Positions 8,357-18,954 of a DNA stretch of 64,000 nucleotides are shown here, in pieces; position 1 is the stretch's first letter, and each line of letters opens with the position of its first letter. The position numbers and the translations under genes are program-made. Below the pieces are notes generated by a model. That model did no database searches. It was not told where the DNA came from and saw nothing but the letters and a program-made list of their open reading frames with translations. This DNA comes from Parapedobacter sp964498395 (lineage in GTDB: Bacteria > Bacteroidota > Bacteroidia > Sphingobacteriales > Sphingobacteriaceae): NCBI GenBank assembly GCA_964498395.1, contig CAZCHE010000001.1:618570-682569 (forward strand). The letters run 5' to 3'.

Positions 8357-11300
8357 ATGAAAACAGCAGGAATGAATAGAAAAATACCCGTTGATTACGA
8401 CCCTTTTGCAGATGGTGAGATCGAAAAAATAATTCCACTGACCGAAAATCAGCGGGAAATCTGGCTTTCATGCCAATTAGGTGGTAAGGACGCAAACTGT
8501 TCCTACAACCAGTCATTTTCTGTACAGTTTGAAGGAGCACTCGATACGGTTGCCTTGAAGTGGGCAATCGCCCGTGCCATCAAACGGCATGAGGGGTTAC
8601 GATGTTCTTTCAGTCGGGACGGCCAACATGTATATATTTATGTCGACGGGAAGACTGAACCGCTTGAATTTGATCTGTCTGATCATACAGAGGCTCATCA
8701 AAAACAATTAGTTACTGAATACATAAAAAAAGATTCCAGCACGCCATTTGATTTGGAAGCGGGATCCTTGCTTAGAATTCTTCTTTTTAAGTTAGGTGAG
8801 GAGCGGTTCCAGTTGGTATTCAATGCCCACCATATTGTTTGTGATGGTTGGTCTGTCGGTGTATTTCTGGAAGATTTAAGCCACTTTTATACCGCTGCTT
8901 GTCTGCGTACCGAGCCTCAACTCCCGGAATCGGTGCCGATGGAAAAGTTTGCGGCGGAAGTGTCGGAATTTTCTAAAAGCCCGACATACAGGGATACTGA
9001 ACTGTATTGGTTGGCTAAATTTAAAAACAATGTTCCTGTTTTCGAGTTGCCAACCGACTATCCCCGTCCTAAAGAACGGACTTTTGCGGCTGGGCATTTT
9101 AGTCGCCCATTGCACCAACAGCTTACTTCAAAACTGAAAGCGGCAGGAAACCAAGCCGGAGCCAGCCTGGTGACCACATTAATTGCTTCCTTTGAGTTGT
9201 TTTTACAGTATTTTACAGGACAAAAACAAGTCATTATAGGTGTTCCTTCAGCGGGCCAACTCTCGTTAAATCATCCGGAGTTTCTGGGACATTGCGTCAA
9301 TTTCCTCCCCATTATCAGCGCTCCCAACCAAGCGATCCCCTTCAGCGAATATCTAAGGAAACGTAAATCGGAAATTTTAGGTGATTATGAATACAATCGT
9401 ATCACATTGGGAAGCCTACTTCCGTCGATTGATTTCAAACGTGATTCGTCGCGCGTGCCCATAACGCCGCTGCTGTTCAATGTGAGTATGCAGATGGATA
9501 GGAATGTATCCTTTTACGGCGTTAGACACCAATTGACTTCGAATCCGAAGCAATATGAAAATTTCGAGATATTCATCGATATTTCTGGGTCTGATGAGGC
9601 ATTCACGGTTGACTGGTCATACAATAAGCAGCTATTTAAGCCTGAAACCATCTCCCGTATGATGGAAAGCTATGAATACCTGCTAAATACCATAGCTGCC
9701 AACCCTGACATATGTCCGGCAGAACTTTTTACAGACGGTACTGGCGTTACACTATCCAAGTACAGGCAGGGACCCGTTGTACCTTATCCAAAAAACAAGC
9801 CTTTCACCGCCTATGTCACCGAAGCGGCATTGGCATTTCCCAACAAGATTGCTATCGTTTTTAACGAGAAAACGATCAGCTACCGTGTCCTTGAAGCCCA
9901 AAGCAACCAACTGGCAAATTTTTTAATCGATAATGGCGTAAAAGTAGGCGATGTTGTCGGTGTAGCCATGGATCGGTCAATAGAGATGGTAATCGCCCTA
10001 TTGGCTACGGTTAAGGCCGGAGCCACCTATGTTCCGCTAGATCCGCAGTATCCTACGAACCGTATCGAATTCATGCTTAACGACGCGGGAGCTGCATTGT
10101 TGCTCACAGAATCCAGATATGCTAATTCCTTTGATACGCCTGCCGCTGTTTTGCTGGTAGACCAGCTATCCCAAAAAGTGGGTACGTATCCTACCGATGC
10201 CCCAGCGCCGCCACTGAACGGCGAAGATTTGGTTTATATCTTATACACTTCGGGATCCACGGGAAAACCCAAAGGGGTTCAAGTAAAACATGCTTCTTTT
10301 AGCAATTTTCTGCTAAGTATGCAAGAAGCACCGGGTATTTCGGCAAGTGATGCGGTACTGGCAATTACGACTATTTCTTTTGACATTGCGGGGCTTGACC
10401 TTTATTTGCCTCTCATGGTCGGTGCCACCTTGCTACTGGCAGATGCTGAAACGGCCCGGAATGCTTCTTCCCTCGTTAGCCTCGCACGTGAGAAAAAAGC
10501 GACTATTATTCAAGCGACGCCTGCAACTTGGCGCATGGTGTTAGCAACAGACGAACAGAAACTGGCGGTTAAAGCATTATGTGGTGGAGAAGCATTGCAA
10601 AAAGACCTCGCTAAAAAACTGTTGAAGAAATGTGATTCGGTATGGAATGTATATGGACCTACCGAAACGACCGTTTGGTCGACTTTAAAAGAAATAACAC
10701 CGGCTTCCCTTGATCGGATTACCGTGGGAACCCCTGTTTTCAACACGCGAATATATCTCCTGAATGATGAATATGGCAGGGTTCCAGACGGACAAGAAGG
10801 ACAGATTTTTATTGCGGGAGACGGCGTTTCAAGAGGTTACGTCGGCCGGCCTGAGTTGAACAAAGAAAAATTTGTAAAGGATATCGAGTTCCCTGATAGC
10901 TTGATGTACGCAACCGGCGATTTGGGCGTGATCAACGAAGACGGCGAACTGATTGTTCTTGGACGCATAGACCACCAGGTAAAAATAAGGGGGTTTCGGA
11001 TTGAGTTGGGGGAAATCGAGAATCAAATACTCGAACTCCAAGGGATAAAAAGTGTCGTGGTGACAGCCCGTGAGGATATCCCCGGCGATCAACGGCTTGT
11101 AGCGTATGTCATCACGGAAAGTGAATCGATGAGCCGTGAAGAAATTACCGAGTGGCGTAAGCACTTAGCGGCTAACCTTCCTCATTACATGCTACCAAAC
11201 GACTGGGTTTGCCTGGAACGTTTCCCGCTTACTGTCAATAACAAAGTTGACAGGAAAGCATTGCCCGCACCAGTTGCCCCTGTACATGCTACGGCCAGGT

Positions 11301-14300
11301 TGCAGACTGGCGGGATAACCACCCAGCATGAAGAGCTCATTGCCTCTATATGGCAGGACTTGCTGAAAGTCGATCATGTGATGATAGATGATGACTTTTT
11401 CGATTTGGGTGGTCATTCTATGCTGGCTGTTGACCTCATGAACAGGATAGAACAAAAAACCGGCAAGACCCTCCAACTCACGGCTATATTCAGACACCCC
11501 ATTTTACGAAACTTCGCAGCATTATTAGCTGATGAGGTAATCGAGGAAACCGGTGGCCAAATTGACGGCAAAGAACACTCAAGCAATGCTGTGACACCTA
11601 TTATTCAACTCCCTACCATTGAGTCCCAACGGGAAATCTGGTTAGGCAGTTCTTTGGGTGGAGAAGAGGCCAATAAAGCCTATAACGTCTTTTGCTCCAT
11701 AACGCTCTCGGGAAAGATAGATATGGATGCGTTGGAAAATTCCATTCGCTACCTGGTAGATAGGCACGAAGCCTTAAGGGCCACCTTTGATGAAGAGGGA
11801 AGCGAAATCCGGATACAGGATAAAATGCCGTTTTCCATTAGCATGGAAAACCTTACCCACTTGGAGGAGGATAAACGGAATAACCGTTTAATTTCAATAC
11901 TTGACGAAAATGATGAGCAAGGATTTGACCTCGCCAATGGCCCACTGTTTCGCGCTTTGGTGATCTCGCTCAGTGACACGTCGCACCAAGTAATTTTGAC
12001 CGCCCACCATATCATCTGTGATGGGTGGAGTTTTCATATCCTTGCCAAAGAACTCGGCGCAATCTACGCCGCGATAAGCGAAGGGAGGCCGTCAGACCTT
12101 GCTCCTGCGCCTAAAATCAGTGAATACATTGAAAAAAAACACCAATTCTATCAGAGTTCCACGTATCAACGAACCAATACTTATTGGTTAAACAAATACC
12201 GGGAAACGTTCCCATCACTTTCTCTTCCATCAGTGTTTCCGCGTCCATTGGTGCGTACCTATCGAAGCGAGAACTGCGAATTGGAAATAGAGCATGCGGT
12301 ATGTGAAGGTTTCAGACATATGGGTAGTAGCATGGCCATCAATCTGCTAGTTTTGCTGGAAGTCTACCTAAATAAAATAACCGGATCACAGGACATTGTG
12401 ATCGGACTACCTGTTGCCGGACAATTGCAGGAAACCACATTTAACCAACTAGTGGCTCACTGTGTCAATACATTGCCGATCAGGAGCCAAGTGAATCTGG
12501 AGCAAACGTTTTCCGAATATCTTTCCTCGCGGATTCCGGAAATATTGACTGATTTCGAATACCAGCATTTCACCTTCGGGAGTTTAGTCCAGCAGTTGAG
12601 CATCCATAGGGATCAATCACGTCCACTTATCCCGCTCATCTACTACTACGAGCCCCCTACCGAGGAACAGCCCGCTTTTGGCAACGTGAAAGCATCCGCT
12701 CGGCTACGCCCAGGTAAATATGACACCTTTGACATCGGACTAGTTATTTATGACCTGGGGGATCGACTTCGATTATCGTGGTCTTATAATGCCGGCCTTT
12801 TCACTGCTGAGTCGATACGTAAATTCCACGCGCAATTTTCCCAATTGATGAAGGCTGTTGTTGAACAGACGGCTTCTCCCATTGCTAAATTGCCGCTAGC
12901 TACCCCTGAAGACCTGATTTGCATAGCCAAGTGGAATGACACGGTTGCGGTATATGACAAAAATGAGACATTGCATGGACTTTTTGCAAAAACAGCGATA
13001 CAATATCCCGAAAAAACAGCCATCTTTGATGGCAAGCACTCGCTCAATTACAGGGAGTTGGACACCACATCGGATAGCCTTGCACATCGCCTGATTGCCC
13101 GAGGCATCCAAAAGGGCGATATCGTTGCGGTATCGCTGCCGAGGTCTTGTGACCTTGTCGTAACACTCATGGCTGTAATGAAAGCCGGTGGCGTCTACCT
13201 TCCGATAGAACCCGGGCTTCCCCAAGGGAGGATTCAGTACATGCTAGAAGACGCTGGAGCCAAGCATTTCATCGGTTCCAATGCCCTGATGCCCCAGATT
13301 ACCCCATCCCACATTAAGTTCATAGAAATTGGCGATCTATATCGGGCATTGCAAGAACCAAGTGACAACGATAAGGCTCTTCCGCCAGTCTCGGGGAGTG
13401 ACCTGATATACCTGGTCTACACTTCGGGGTCAACGGGGCGTCCGAAGGGTGTAAAAGTACGCCATAGTGGGGTAGTCAACTTCATGTTGGGTAAGCAGAA
13501 AGCTCCTGGAATCACGCCGGAAGATCGTGTGCTATTCATCACTCCCATAGCGTTCGATATGGCAGCGGTACTTTTCCTTCCACTCGTGACCGGGGCGTCC
13601 TTGGTGGTAGCCGACGACGAAATGGCGAAAGATGGTAGGCTTTTATATCAAGCCATGCGGGATAACCACATTAGCTGGATGGTCACCACGCCCTCTGTCT
13701 GGCGTATGATAATCGATTCAGGCTGGGATGAGCGATTGGATATCAAAGTCCAAAGCGGTGGGGAAGCATTATCAAAAGAACTTGCAGGTCAACTTTTGGC
13801 TCGGAGCACGTCAGTCTGGAATGGATATGGTCCCACGGAGACGACCATAGCGGTGCTTATGAAAGAAATCAAAACGATCAACGAGCCCATCACCATCGGT
13901 CGACCGATGCAGAATGTCAAAATATATGTACTTGATGACCAAGGTAATCCGGTACCAATTGGCCAACCCGGCGAAATATACATCGGCGGTGACTGTGTAA
14001 GTGCTGGATACCACAATCGACCCGAATTAACAAACAAATTATTTATCAATGACCCGTTTTCAGATATCCCCGGGGCGCTGATGTACCGAAGTGGAGATAT
14101 GGGCAAATACTTGCCTAACGGAGATATCCAATACCTCGGTCGGATTGATCAGCAGGTAAAAATCAGAGGCTTACGGATAGAATTAGGAGAAATTGAGCAC
14201 GAACTGCTGCAACAAGAGGGTATTGAAAATGTGGTCGTAACCGTAGATGGAGAAGTTGAAGAAGACAAAAAACTTGTTGCCTATATCGTAGGTGTTGAAA

Positions 14301-17300
14301 CCACCAAATCAGCGATCGAAACTTGGAAACGACAGTTAAGCCTACATCTACCGGCATATATGATTCCCAGCATGTTTATAGGAATCGATCAGATACCACT
14401 GACCGCCAATGGTAAAGTAGATAAAGAAAAACTTCCGAAGCCAGATCCGACACACCAAACCAGGGAAAACGAGGAAACGGCTACGCCAACTACAGCGCAG
14501 CAAAAACTAGTCGCCCGCATTTGGAATGAAGTATTACAAACGACTAACATTGGATTGAATGACAACTTCTTCGAATTTGGGGGAAATTCGATCAAGGCTG
14601 TAAAAGTGATGTTGATGTTGGAAAAAGCAATTGGAATACGTCATCCCTTGACCACGATTTTCCAATATCCCACGATCGCATCGTTTGAACGCTTTCTGAA
14701 TGACGACGTTACGGCCGAGAATGAAGGCTCCGATACTGTTCACGCAGAGGCAACCGTTGAAGAAACGCAAGGGAACGAGCACCCCGTTGACACACCGTCC
14801 GCCATACGATTGCCCATGATCGAAGCGCAACGAGAAGTATGGCTAGCCTGCCAATGGGGTGAAGAAGAAGCCTCCCGTGGATTCTCCTTACCCTTATCCG
14901 TAGAAATCAACGGCTACTTGGATATCGAGCTGATTAATAAAACCATTGATTATCTGATTAACAAGCATGAGGCGCTAAGAACTACCTTCGGTGTAGATGG
15001 CACCGAAATCACCGTTCATAACCGCATGGCTGTAGCGGTTGATTTCCATGACCTAACCCGCACACCCAAGCAAGAACTGGACAACGAAGCACGCAAGCTG
15101 CTTGACGAATTTACAACGTTTTCCTTTGACCTGGCAAACGGTCCGTTGATCAAATTTTCCGTGGTTCGACATAAACAGGAGAAATTTGTTGTCAATATCC
15201 TGGTCCATCACATCATTTGTGACGGATGGTCATCGGAAATAGTTATTGCAGATTTTGTGTCGTGTTATACGGCATTGCTCAAAGGGCAAATGCCCCCCTC
15301 CTATCCCGTTGCCACGTTCACTGAATATGTGCGAGACGTCGTGGACTATTACGAAAGTGACGACTACCAAAGGGTCGAACAATATTGGCTAAATAAGTTT
15401 AAGGAGGATATCCCAAAACTTGCGATTCCAACAGATCTGCCAAAGCCCGATAAACGAACTTATTCAAGCAATCGCATCGATTTGGAGGTACCCCCATCGC
15501 TATACCAAACGTATAAACAATATATCCAATCGATGGATCCGGGGTCTTCCATCGGTGTACTTTCCATCCTGGAGATCTTACTGTACCGACTTACCGGCTC
15601 CGAAAGGACGATCATTGGACTACCCGTTGCCGGCCAATTATTTGACGAAAAATATTGGGGGCTGGTCACGCATTGCGTTAATACTTTGCCGATTGCAAGC
15701 GAGGTAAATGGCGAGGCCAGATTTATCGATTATATCGGCAAACGCAAAAAGGAAATATTAAATGACTTTGAAAATCAAAGATTTACATTTGGAAGCCTCT
15801 TCAGACACTTGAAAATAGATCGAGATGCTTCTCGTACATCTTTTTTACCAATCGTTTTCAATTATTTTGCTGAAGATGATACCCAGGCAACAAATACTGA
15901 GGAAATTTCCCACCGGCTGATTGACAATATCCGAACCCACGACACATTCGAAATGGTTATCAACGCTTTCGCACAGCCAGATGGATCGTTGAAACTGACT
16001 TGGCAATACAACACATCGCTATTTTCGGAAAAGGCAATCCGCGGATTCCATGAAAAATTCATGCGTTTGATGGCCGAAATCGTGGCGCAGCCAGAAAATC
16101 CTATTGACCGATTGGCATTTTACGACGAAGAAGAATTGCTGGACCAAAAGCGTCTATGGAACTTAGGGTACATCGAACGCGAAACCAACGCAACGGTAAT
16201 CGGACTTCTGGACCAGGCTGTTCGGAAATTCCCCAACCACACCGCTCTACACTTTGAGGGAACCAAATTGACGTATAGCGAATTGGACAAGAAATCGTGC
16301 CAATTGGCAAATTTCCTTATCCAAAAAGGAGTCAAACCCGGTGACTTTGTGGGGATTTCGTTGTATCGATCCATCGAGATGGTGATTTCCGTGATCGGCG
16401 TCTTGAAAGCAGGAGCCGCTTATATGCCGCTTGATGTCACATTTCCAAAAGACAGGATAACTGCTATCCTAGAAAATGTAGGCCCCGATTGCTTGTTGCT
16501 TATCCAAAAAGAACTGGAAAATAACTTCCCTACCGACCATAGCAAATTTCATATCGAATCGGTATGGCAATCGTTAGACACCTATGCCTGCACGGATCCG
16601 GGAATCAAGACAGATGACGATGCCACTATTTATGTGCTGCACACATCCGGTTCCACAGGTAAGCCCAAAGGTGTTTGTCTCGGCCAGGCATCGTTGGTCA
16701 ATCTGCTATTGTGGCAGTTCGACCAATCCAAAGCCAATGAACATAGCCGCACGCTCCAGTTTGCCCCAATCACATTCGATGTATCGTTTGAAGATATTTT
16801 TGCTACGCTGCTGACAGGAGGCGAACTATACATCATCCCCGAAGAAATGCGTTTCGATACTGATGCGCTATTGGATTATCTCGACAAACATCGTATTAAC
16901 CGCATTTTCCTCCCTTTTGTCGCGCTCCAAGCCTTAGCTGAAAGTGCTGAATCGTCCAATCGCTACCCGAAATCACTGACCGAATGGATAACGGCTGGAG
17001 AGCAATTGATCATCACTCCGCAGATTGCGAAACTTTGTTCTAAGATAGCTGGATCCACCTTATTCAACCAATATGGGCCTACCGAAACGCATGTCATCAC
17101 CCAACTCAAACTCGAAGGGGATCCGACACGTTGGCCCCACCTACCAACCATCGGTATACCAATCTATAATACCCGGATACATATACTGAATGACAAGCTG
17201 CGTCCGGTAAGCAAGGGAGAAGTCGGTGAGCTATGCGTGAGCGGAAAGTCATTGGCCCAAGGCTATCTCAACATGCCCCAACTAACGATGGAAAAATTTG

Positions 17301-18916
17301 CCACGGCGAATTATATTACCGATGAACCGATCCGGATATACCGCACCGGTGACTTGGCAAGGATACTCCCCGATGGCAATATCGAGTTTCTTGGACGAAT
17401 GGATAACCAAGTAAAAATCAGGGGATACCGGGTTGAACTTGGTGAAATTGAGTCTCAACTGGTGTCATTACCGAACGTACATCAATCCATTGTTAAGGTG
17501 CAATCGGATAACCGTGGCAACAAACGCCTTGTTGCCTACCTAACGTTAGCTTTGAGTACAAGTAAGGGAAATGATGCCGTTATTTTGGAACCATTATCCC
17601 ACGAACTGAAAGAATCGATCAAACAGTCACTAAGGGAACACTTGCCGGATTATATGATCCCCTACGAGATAGTTGCCGTTAATAGGTTTCCGCTAACCAA
17701 AAGTGGAAAGATAGACCGAAAGTCGCTTCCACTAGTGGACTTTTCTGGTGACAACGCCGCTGAACATGTGGTCGCCCCCTCAACGGACAACGAACGGCTT
17801 ATCCTTCGAATTTGGTCTGACACATTAGGCCAAGAGGGAATAAGTATACATGACAATTTCTTTGATATTGGCGGGTATTCATTATTGGCTGTCAAGATTA
17901 TGCGGGCTATCGAAAAGGAAACCGGCAAACACTTGCCTTTGGCAACCTTATTCGAAAATCCTACGATCCAAAAATTGGCTTTGTTGCTCGATGGTGATGG
18001 AAAAGAAATAAATTGGAAGTCGCTGGTGCCGATTAAACCCCAGGGTAGCAAACCGCCGTTGTATTTGGTCCATGCCGCCGGGATGAATGTGCTGGTATTT
18101 CAGACCCTGTCCAAATACCTGGACTCAGAATTACCGATCTACGGCCTTCAGGCACGAGGCCTTAATGATGTTAAGGATTCGCATCAGACTGTGGAGGAAA
18201 TGGCTAGTGCCTATGTAGCAGAAATTATCGAGCACAACCCAACCGGCCCCTACTTTATCGGCGGTTATTCTTCAGGAGGAACAATTGCCTATGAAATGAG
18301 AAAACAATTTCAAAAACTAGGTAAAGAGGTAGCGTTTGTTGGCATGTTCGACTCATTCGTCCATAAACGCCTTGATGACCGGTCGTGGAATAAAAACGGC
18401 CCTATCAAAATGGCACTTTTGAATGCACTATATGCCGTTATCCTGCTTTTCAGGCATCCCAAAGCATATCTCAAAGATAAGTATTTCTATCTGAGGGGCC
18501 TGATGATCAGTAAGACTGCTCGATTGAATCTTCCTTATCCGGCGCTGGCACACACCCCAGAACATATCCAAGAGCTGCAACGCAGGCTTGAAAAAGCGCT
18601 TGACACGTACGAAATCATGCCCACTGACCAAGTAACTTACCTGTTCAGGGCAAATGCACAAATAGGCTACTACCCTTATTTTTCCACAAACGGGTGGGCG
18701 CCTTACCTTGGAGCTTCCGTCAATGTGATCAATATACCCGGAGATCACATGGATATATTTAAAGAGCCGTCGGTAAAAGTTATGGCGCGGGAACTTCAGC
18801 GTATTTTGGATGAAATCCAAGCTCGCGGCCATAACCAACATGAACCAGTGGCCAACGATAAGAAGCGTACCGGCAATCGCCCTTCTATCGACAACATTGT
18901 CCACAATATGCAATAA
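8357..18916 (+). CDS. Trimodular NRPS, (C-A-PCP)x3-TE
   Basis: This 3519-residue synthetase starts six bases after the hybrid gene. Three condensation domains carry intact HHxxxDG motifs (H158-G164, H1217-G1223, H2284-G2290). Three adenylation domains lie near residues 482-970, 1540-2035 and 2614-3125. The carrier serines are S1021 ('DLGGHS'), S2078 ('EFGGNS') and S3175 ('DIGGYS'). A type I thioesterase from about 3225 has S3305 in 'GYSSGG', an Asp in 'GMFDSF' and a His in 'GDHMDI'. Pocket codes read D-I-L-Q-L-G-V-V-W-K (glycine-like), D-M-V-V-Q-G-G-I-A-K (no match known to me; the A4 motif is one residue shorter than in its siblings) and D-V-E-F-I-A-Q-V-I-K (seven of ten like proline DVQFIAHVVK). 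No epimerase or MbtH gene was found. It should accept the beta-keto chain, add three residues and release by TE. Confidence 0.95.
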   Translation: MKTAGMNRKIPVDYDPFADGEIEKIIPLTENQREIWLSCQLGGKDANCSYNQSFSVQFEGALDTVALKWAIARAIKRHEGLRCSFSRDGQHVYIYVDGKTEPLEFDLSDHTEAHQKQLVTEYIKKDSSTPFDLEAGSLLRILLFKLGEERFQLVFNAHHIVCDGWSVGVFLEDLSHFYTAACLRTEPQLPESVPMEKFAAEVSEFSKSPTYRDTELYWLAKFKNNVPVFELPTDYPRPKERTFAAGHFSRPLHQQLTSKLKAAGNQAGASLVTTLIASFELFLQYFTGQKQVIIGVPSAGQLSLNHPEFLGHCVNFLPIISAPNQAIPFSEYLRKRKSEILGDYEYNRITLGSLLPSIDFKRDSSRVPITPLLFNVSMQMDRNVSFYGVRHQLTSNPKQYENFEIFIDISGSDEAFTVDWSYNKQLFKPETISRMMESYEYLLNTIAANPDICPAELFTDGTGVTLSKYRQGPVVPYPKNKPFTAYVTEAALAFPNKIAIVFNEKTISYRVLEAQSNQLANFLIDNGVKVGDVVGVAMDRSIEMVIALLATVKAGATYVPLDPQYPTNRIEFMLNDAGAALLLTESRYANSFDTPAAVLLVDQLSQKVGTYPTDAPAPPLNGEDLVYILYTSGSTGKPKGVQVKHASFSNFLLSMQEAPGISASDAVLAITTISFDIAGLDLYLPLMVGATLLLADAETARNASSLVSLAREKKATIIQATPATWRMVLATDEQKLAVKALCGGEALQKDLAKKLLKKCDSVWNVYGPTETTVWSTLKEITPASLDRITVGTPVFNTRIYLLNDEYGRVPDGQEGQIFIAGDGVSRGYVGRPELNKEKFVKDIEFPDSLMYATGDLGVINEDGELIVLGRIDHQVKIRGFRIELGEIENQILELQGIKSVVVTAREDIPGDQRLVAYVITESESMSREEITEWRKHLAANLPHYMLPNDWVCLERFPLTVNNKVDRKALPAPVAPVHATARLQTGGITTQHEELIASIWQDLLKVDHVMIDDDFFDLGGHSMLAVDLMNRIEQKTGKTLQLTAIFRHPILRNFAALLADEVIEETGGQIDGKEHSSNAVTPIIQLPTIESQREIWLGSSLGGEEANKAYNVFCSITLSGKIDMDALENSIRYLVDRHEALRATFDEEGSEIRIQDKMPFSISMENLTHLEEDKRNNRLISILDENDEQGFDLANGPLFRALVISLSDTSHQVILTAHHIICDGWSFHILAKELGAIYAAISEGRPSDLAPAPKISEYIEKKHQFYQSSTYQRTNTYWLNKYRETFPSLSLPSVFPRPLVRTYRSENCELEIEHAVCEGFRHMGSSMAINLLVLLEVYLNKITGSQDIVIGLPVAGQLQETTFNQLVAHCVNTLPIRSQVNLEQTFSEYLSSRIPEILTDFEYQHFTFGSLVQQLSIHRDQSRPLIPLIYYYEPPTEEQPAFGNVKASARLRPGKYDTFDIGLVIYDLGDRLRLSWSYNAGLFTAESIRKFHAQFSQLMKAVVEQTASPIAKLPLATPEDLICIAKWNDTVAVYDKNETLHGLFAKTAIQYPEKTAIFDGKHSLNYRELDTTSDSLAHRLIARGIQKGDIVAVSLPRSCDLVVTLMAVMKAGGVYLPIEPGLPQGRIQYMLEDAGAKHFIGSNALMPQITPSHIKFIEIGDLYRALQEPSDNDKALPPVSGSDLIYLVYTSGSTGRPKGVKVRHSGVVNFMLGKQKAPGITPEDRVLFITPIAFDMAAVLFLPLVTGASLVVADDEMAKDGRLLYQAMRDNHISWMVTTPSVWRMIIDSGWDERLDIKVQSGGEALSKELAGQLLARSTSVWNGYGPTETTIAVLMKEIKTINEPITIGRPMQNVKIYVLDDQGNPVPIGQPGEIYIGGDCVSAGYHNRPELTNKLFINDPFSDIPGALMYRSGDMGKYLPNGDIQYLGRIDQQVKIRGLRIELGEIEHELLQQEGIENVVVTVDGEVEEDKKLVAYIVGVETTKSAIETWKRQLSLHLPAYMIPSMFIGIDQIPLTANGKVDKEKLPKPDPTHQTRENEETATPTTAQQKLVARIWNEVLQTTNIGLNDNFFEFGGNSIKAVKVMLMLEKAIGIRHPLTTIFQYPTIASFERFLNDDVTAENEGSDTVHAEATVEETQGNEHPVDTPSAIRLPMIEAQREVWLACQWGEEEASRGFSLPLSVEINGYLDIELINKTIDYLINKHEALRTTFGVDGTEITVHNRMAVAVDFHDLTRTPKQELDNEARKLLDEFTTFSFDLANGPLIKFSVVRHKQEKFVVNILVHHIICDGWSSEIVIADFVSCYTALLKGQMPPSYPVATFTEYVRDVVDYYESDDYQRVEQYWLNKFKEDIPKLAIPTDLPKPDKRTYSSNRIDLEVPPSLYQTYKQYIQSMDPGSSIGVLSILEILLYRLTGSERTIIGLPVAGQLFDEKYWGLVTHCVNTLPIASEVNGEARFIDYIGKRKKEILNDFENQRFTFGSLFRHLKIDRDASRTSFLPIVFNYFAEDDTQATNTEEISHRLIDNIRTHDTFEMVINAFAQPDGSLKLTWQYNTSLFSEKAIRGFHEKFMRLMAEIVAQPENPIDRLAFYDEEELLDQKRLWNLGYIERETNATVIGLLDQAVRKFPNHTALHFEGTKLTYSELDKKSCQLANFLIQKGVKPGDFVGISLYRSIEMVISVIGVLKAGAAYMPLDVTFPKDRITAILENVGPDCLLLIQKELENNFPTDHSKFHIESVWQSLDTYACTDPGIKTDDDATIYVLHTSGSTGKPKGVCLGQASLVNLLLWQFDQSKANEHSRTLQFAPITFDVSFEDIFATLLTGGELYIIPEEMRFDTDALLDYLDKHRINRIFLPFVALQALAESAESSNRYPKSLTEWITAGEQLIITPQIAKLCSKIAGSTLFNQYGPTETHVITQLKLEGDPTRWPHLPTIGIPIYNTRIHILNDKLRPVSKGEVGELCVSGKSLAQGYLNMPQLTMEKFATANYITDEPIRIYRTGDLARILPDGNIEFLGRMDNQVKIRGYRVELGEIESQLVSLPNVHQSIVKVQSDNRGNKRLVAYLTLALSTSKGNDAVILEPLSHELKESIKQSLREHLPDYMIPYEIVAVNRFPLTKSGKIDRKSLPLVDFSGDNAAEHVVAPSTDNERLILRIWSDTLGQEGISIHDNFFDIGGYSLLAVKIMRAIEKETGKHLPLATLFENPTIQKLALLLDGDGKEINWKSLVPIKPQGSKPPLYLVHAAGMNVLVFQTLSKYLDSELPIYGLQARGLNDVKDSHQTVEEMASAYVAEIIEHNPTGPYFIGGYSSGGTIAYEMRKQFQKLGKEVAFVGMFDSFVHKRLDDRSWNKNGPIKMALLNALYAVILLFRHPKAYLKDKYFYLRGLMISKTARLNLPYPALAHTPEHIQELQRRLEKALDTYEIMPTDQVTYLFRANAQIGYYPYFSTNGWAPYLGASVNVINIPGDHMDIFKEPSVKVMARELQRILDEIQARGHNQHEPVANDKKRTGNRPSIDNIVHNMQ

Positions 18917-18954
18917 AAAAAGGTTGAACTTGGCTACTTTACATGTGTCATACT

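Noticed and set aside
18428..18913. 161-codon minus-strand frame
   Set aside because: It is antisense to the thioesterase region, whose catalytic motifs prove the plus-strand reading.
8357..18916. Repeated A and C domain sequences as a recent DNA-level duplication
   Set aside because: The modules share protein motifs but differ clearly at base level; this is ordinary NRPS modularity.
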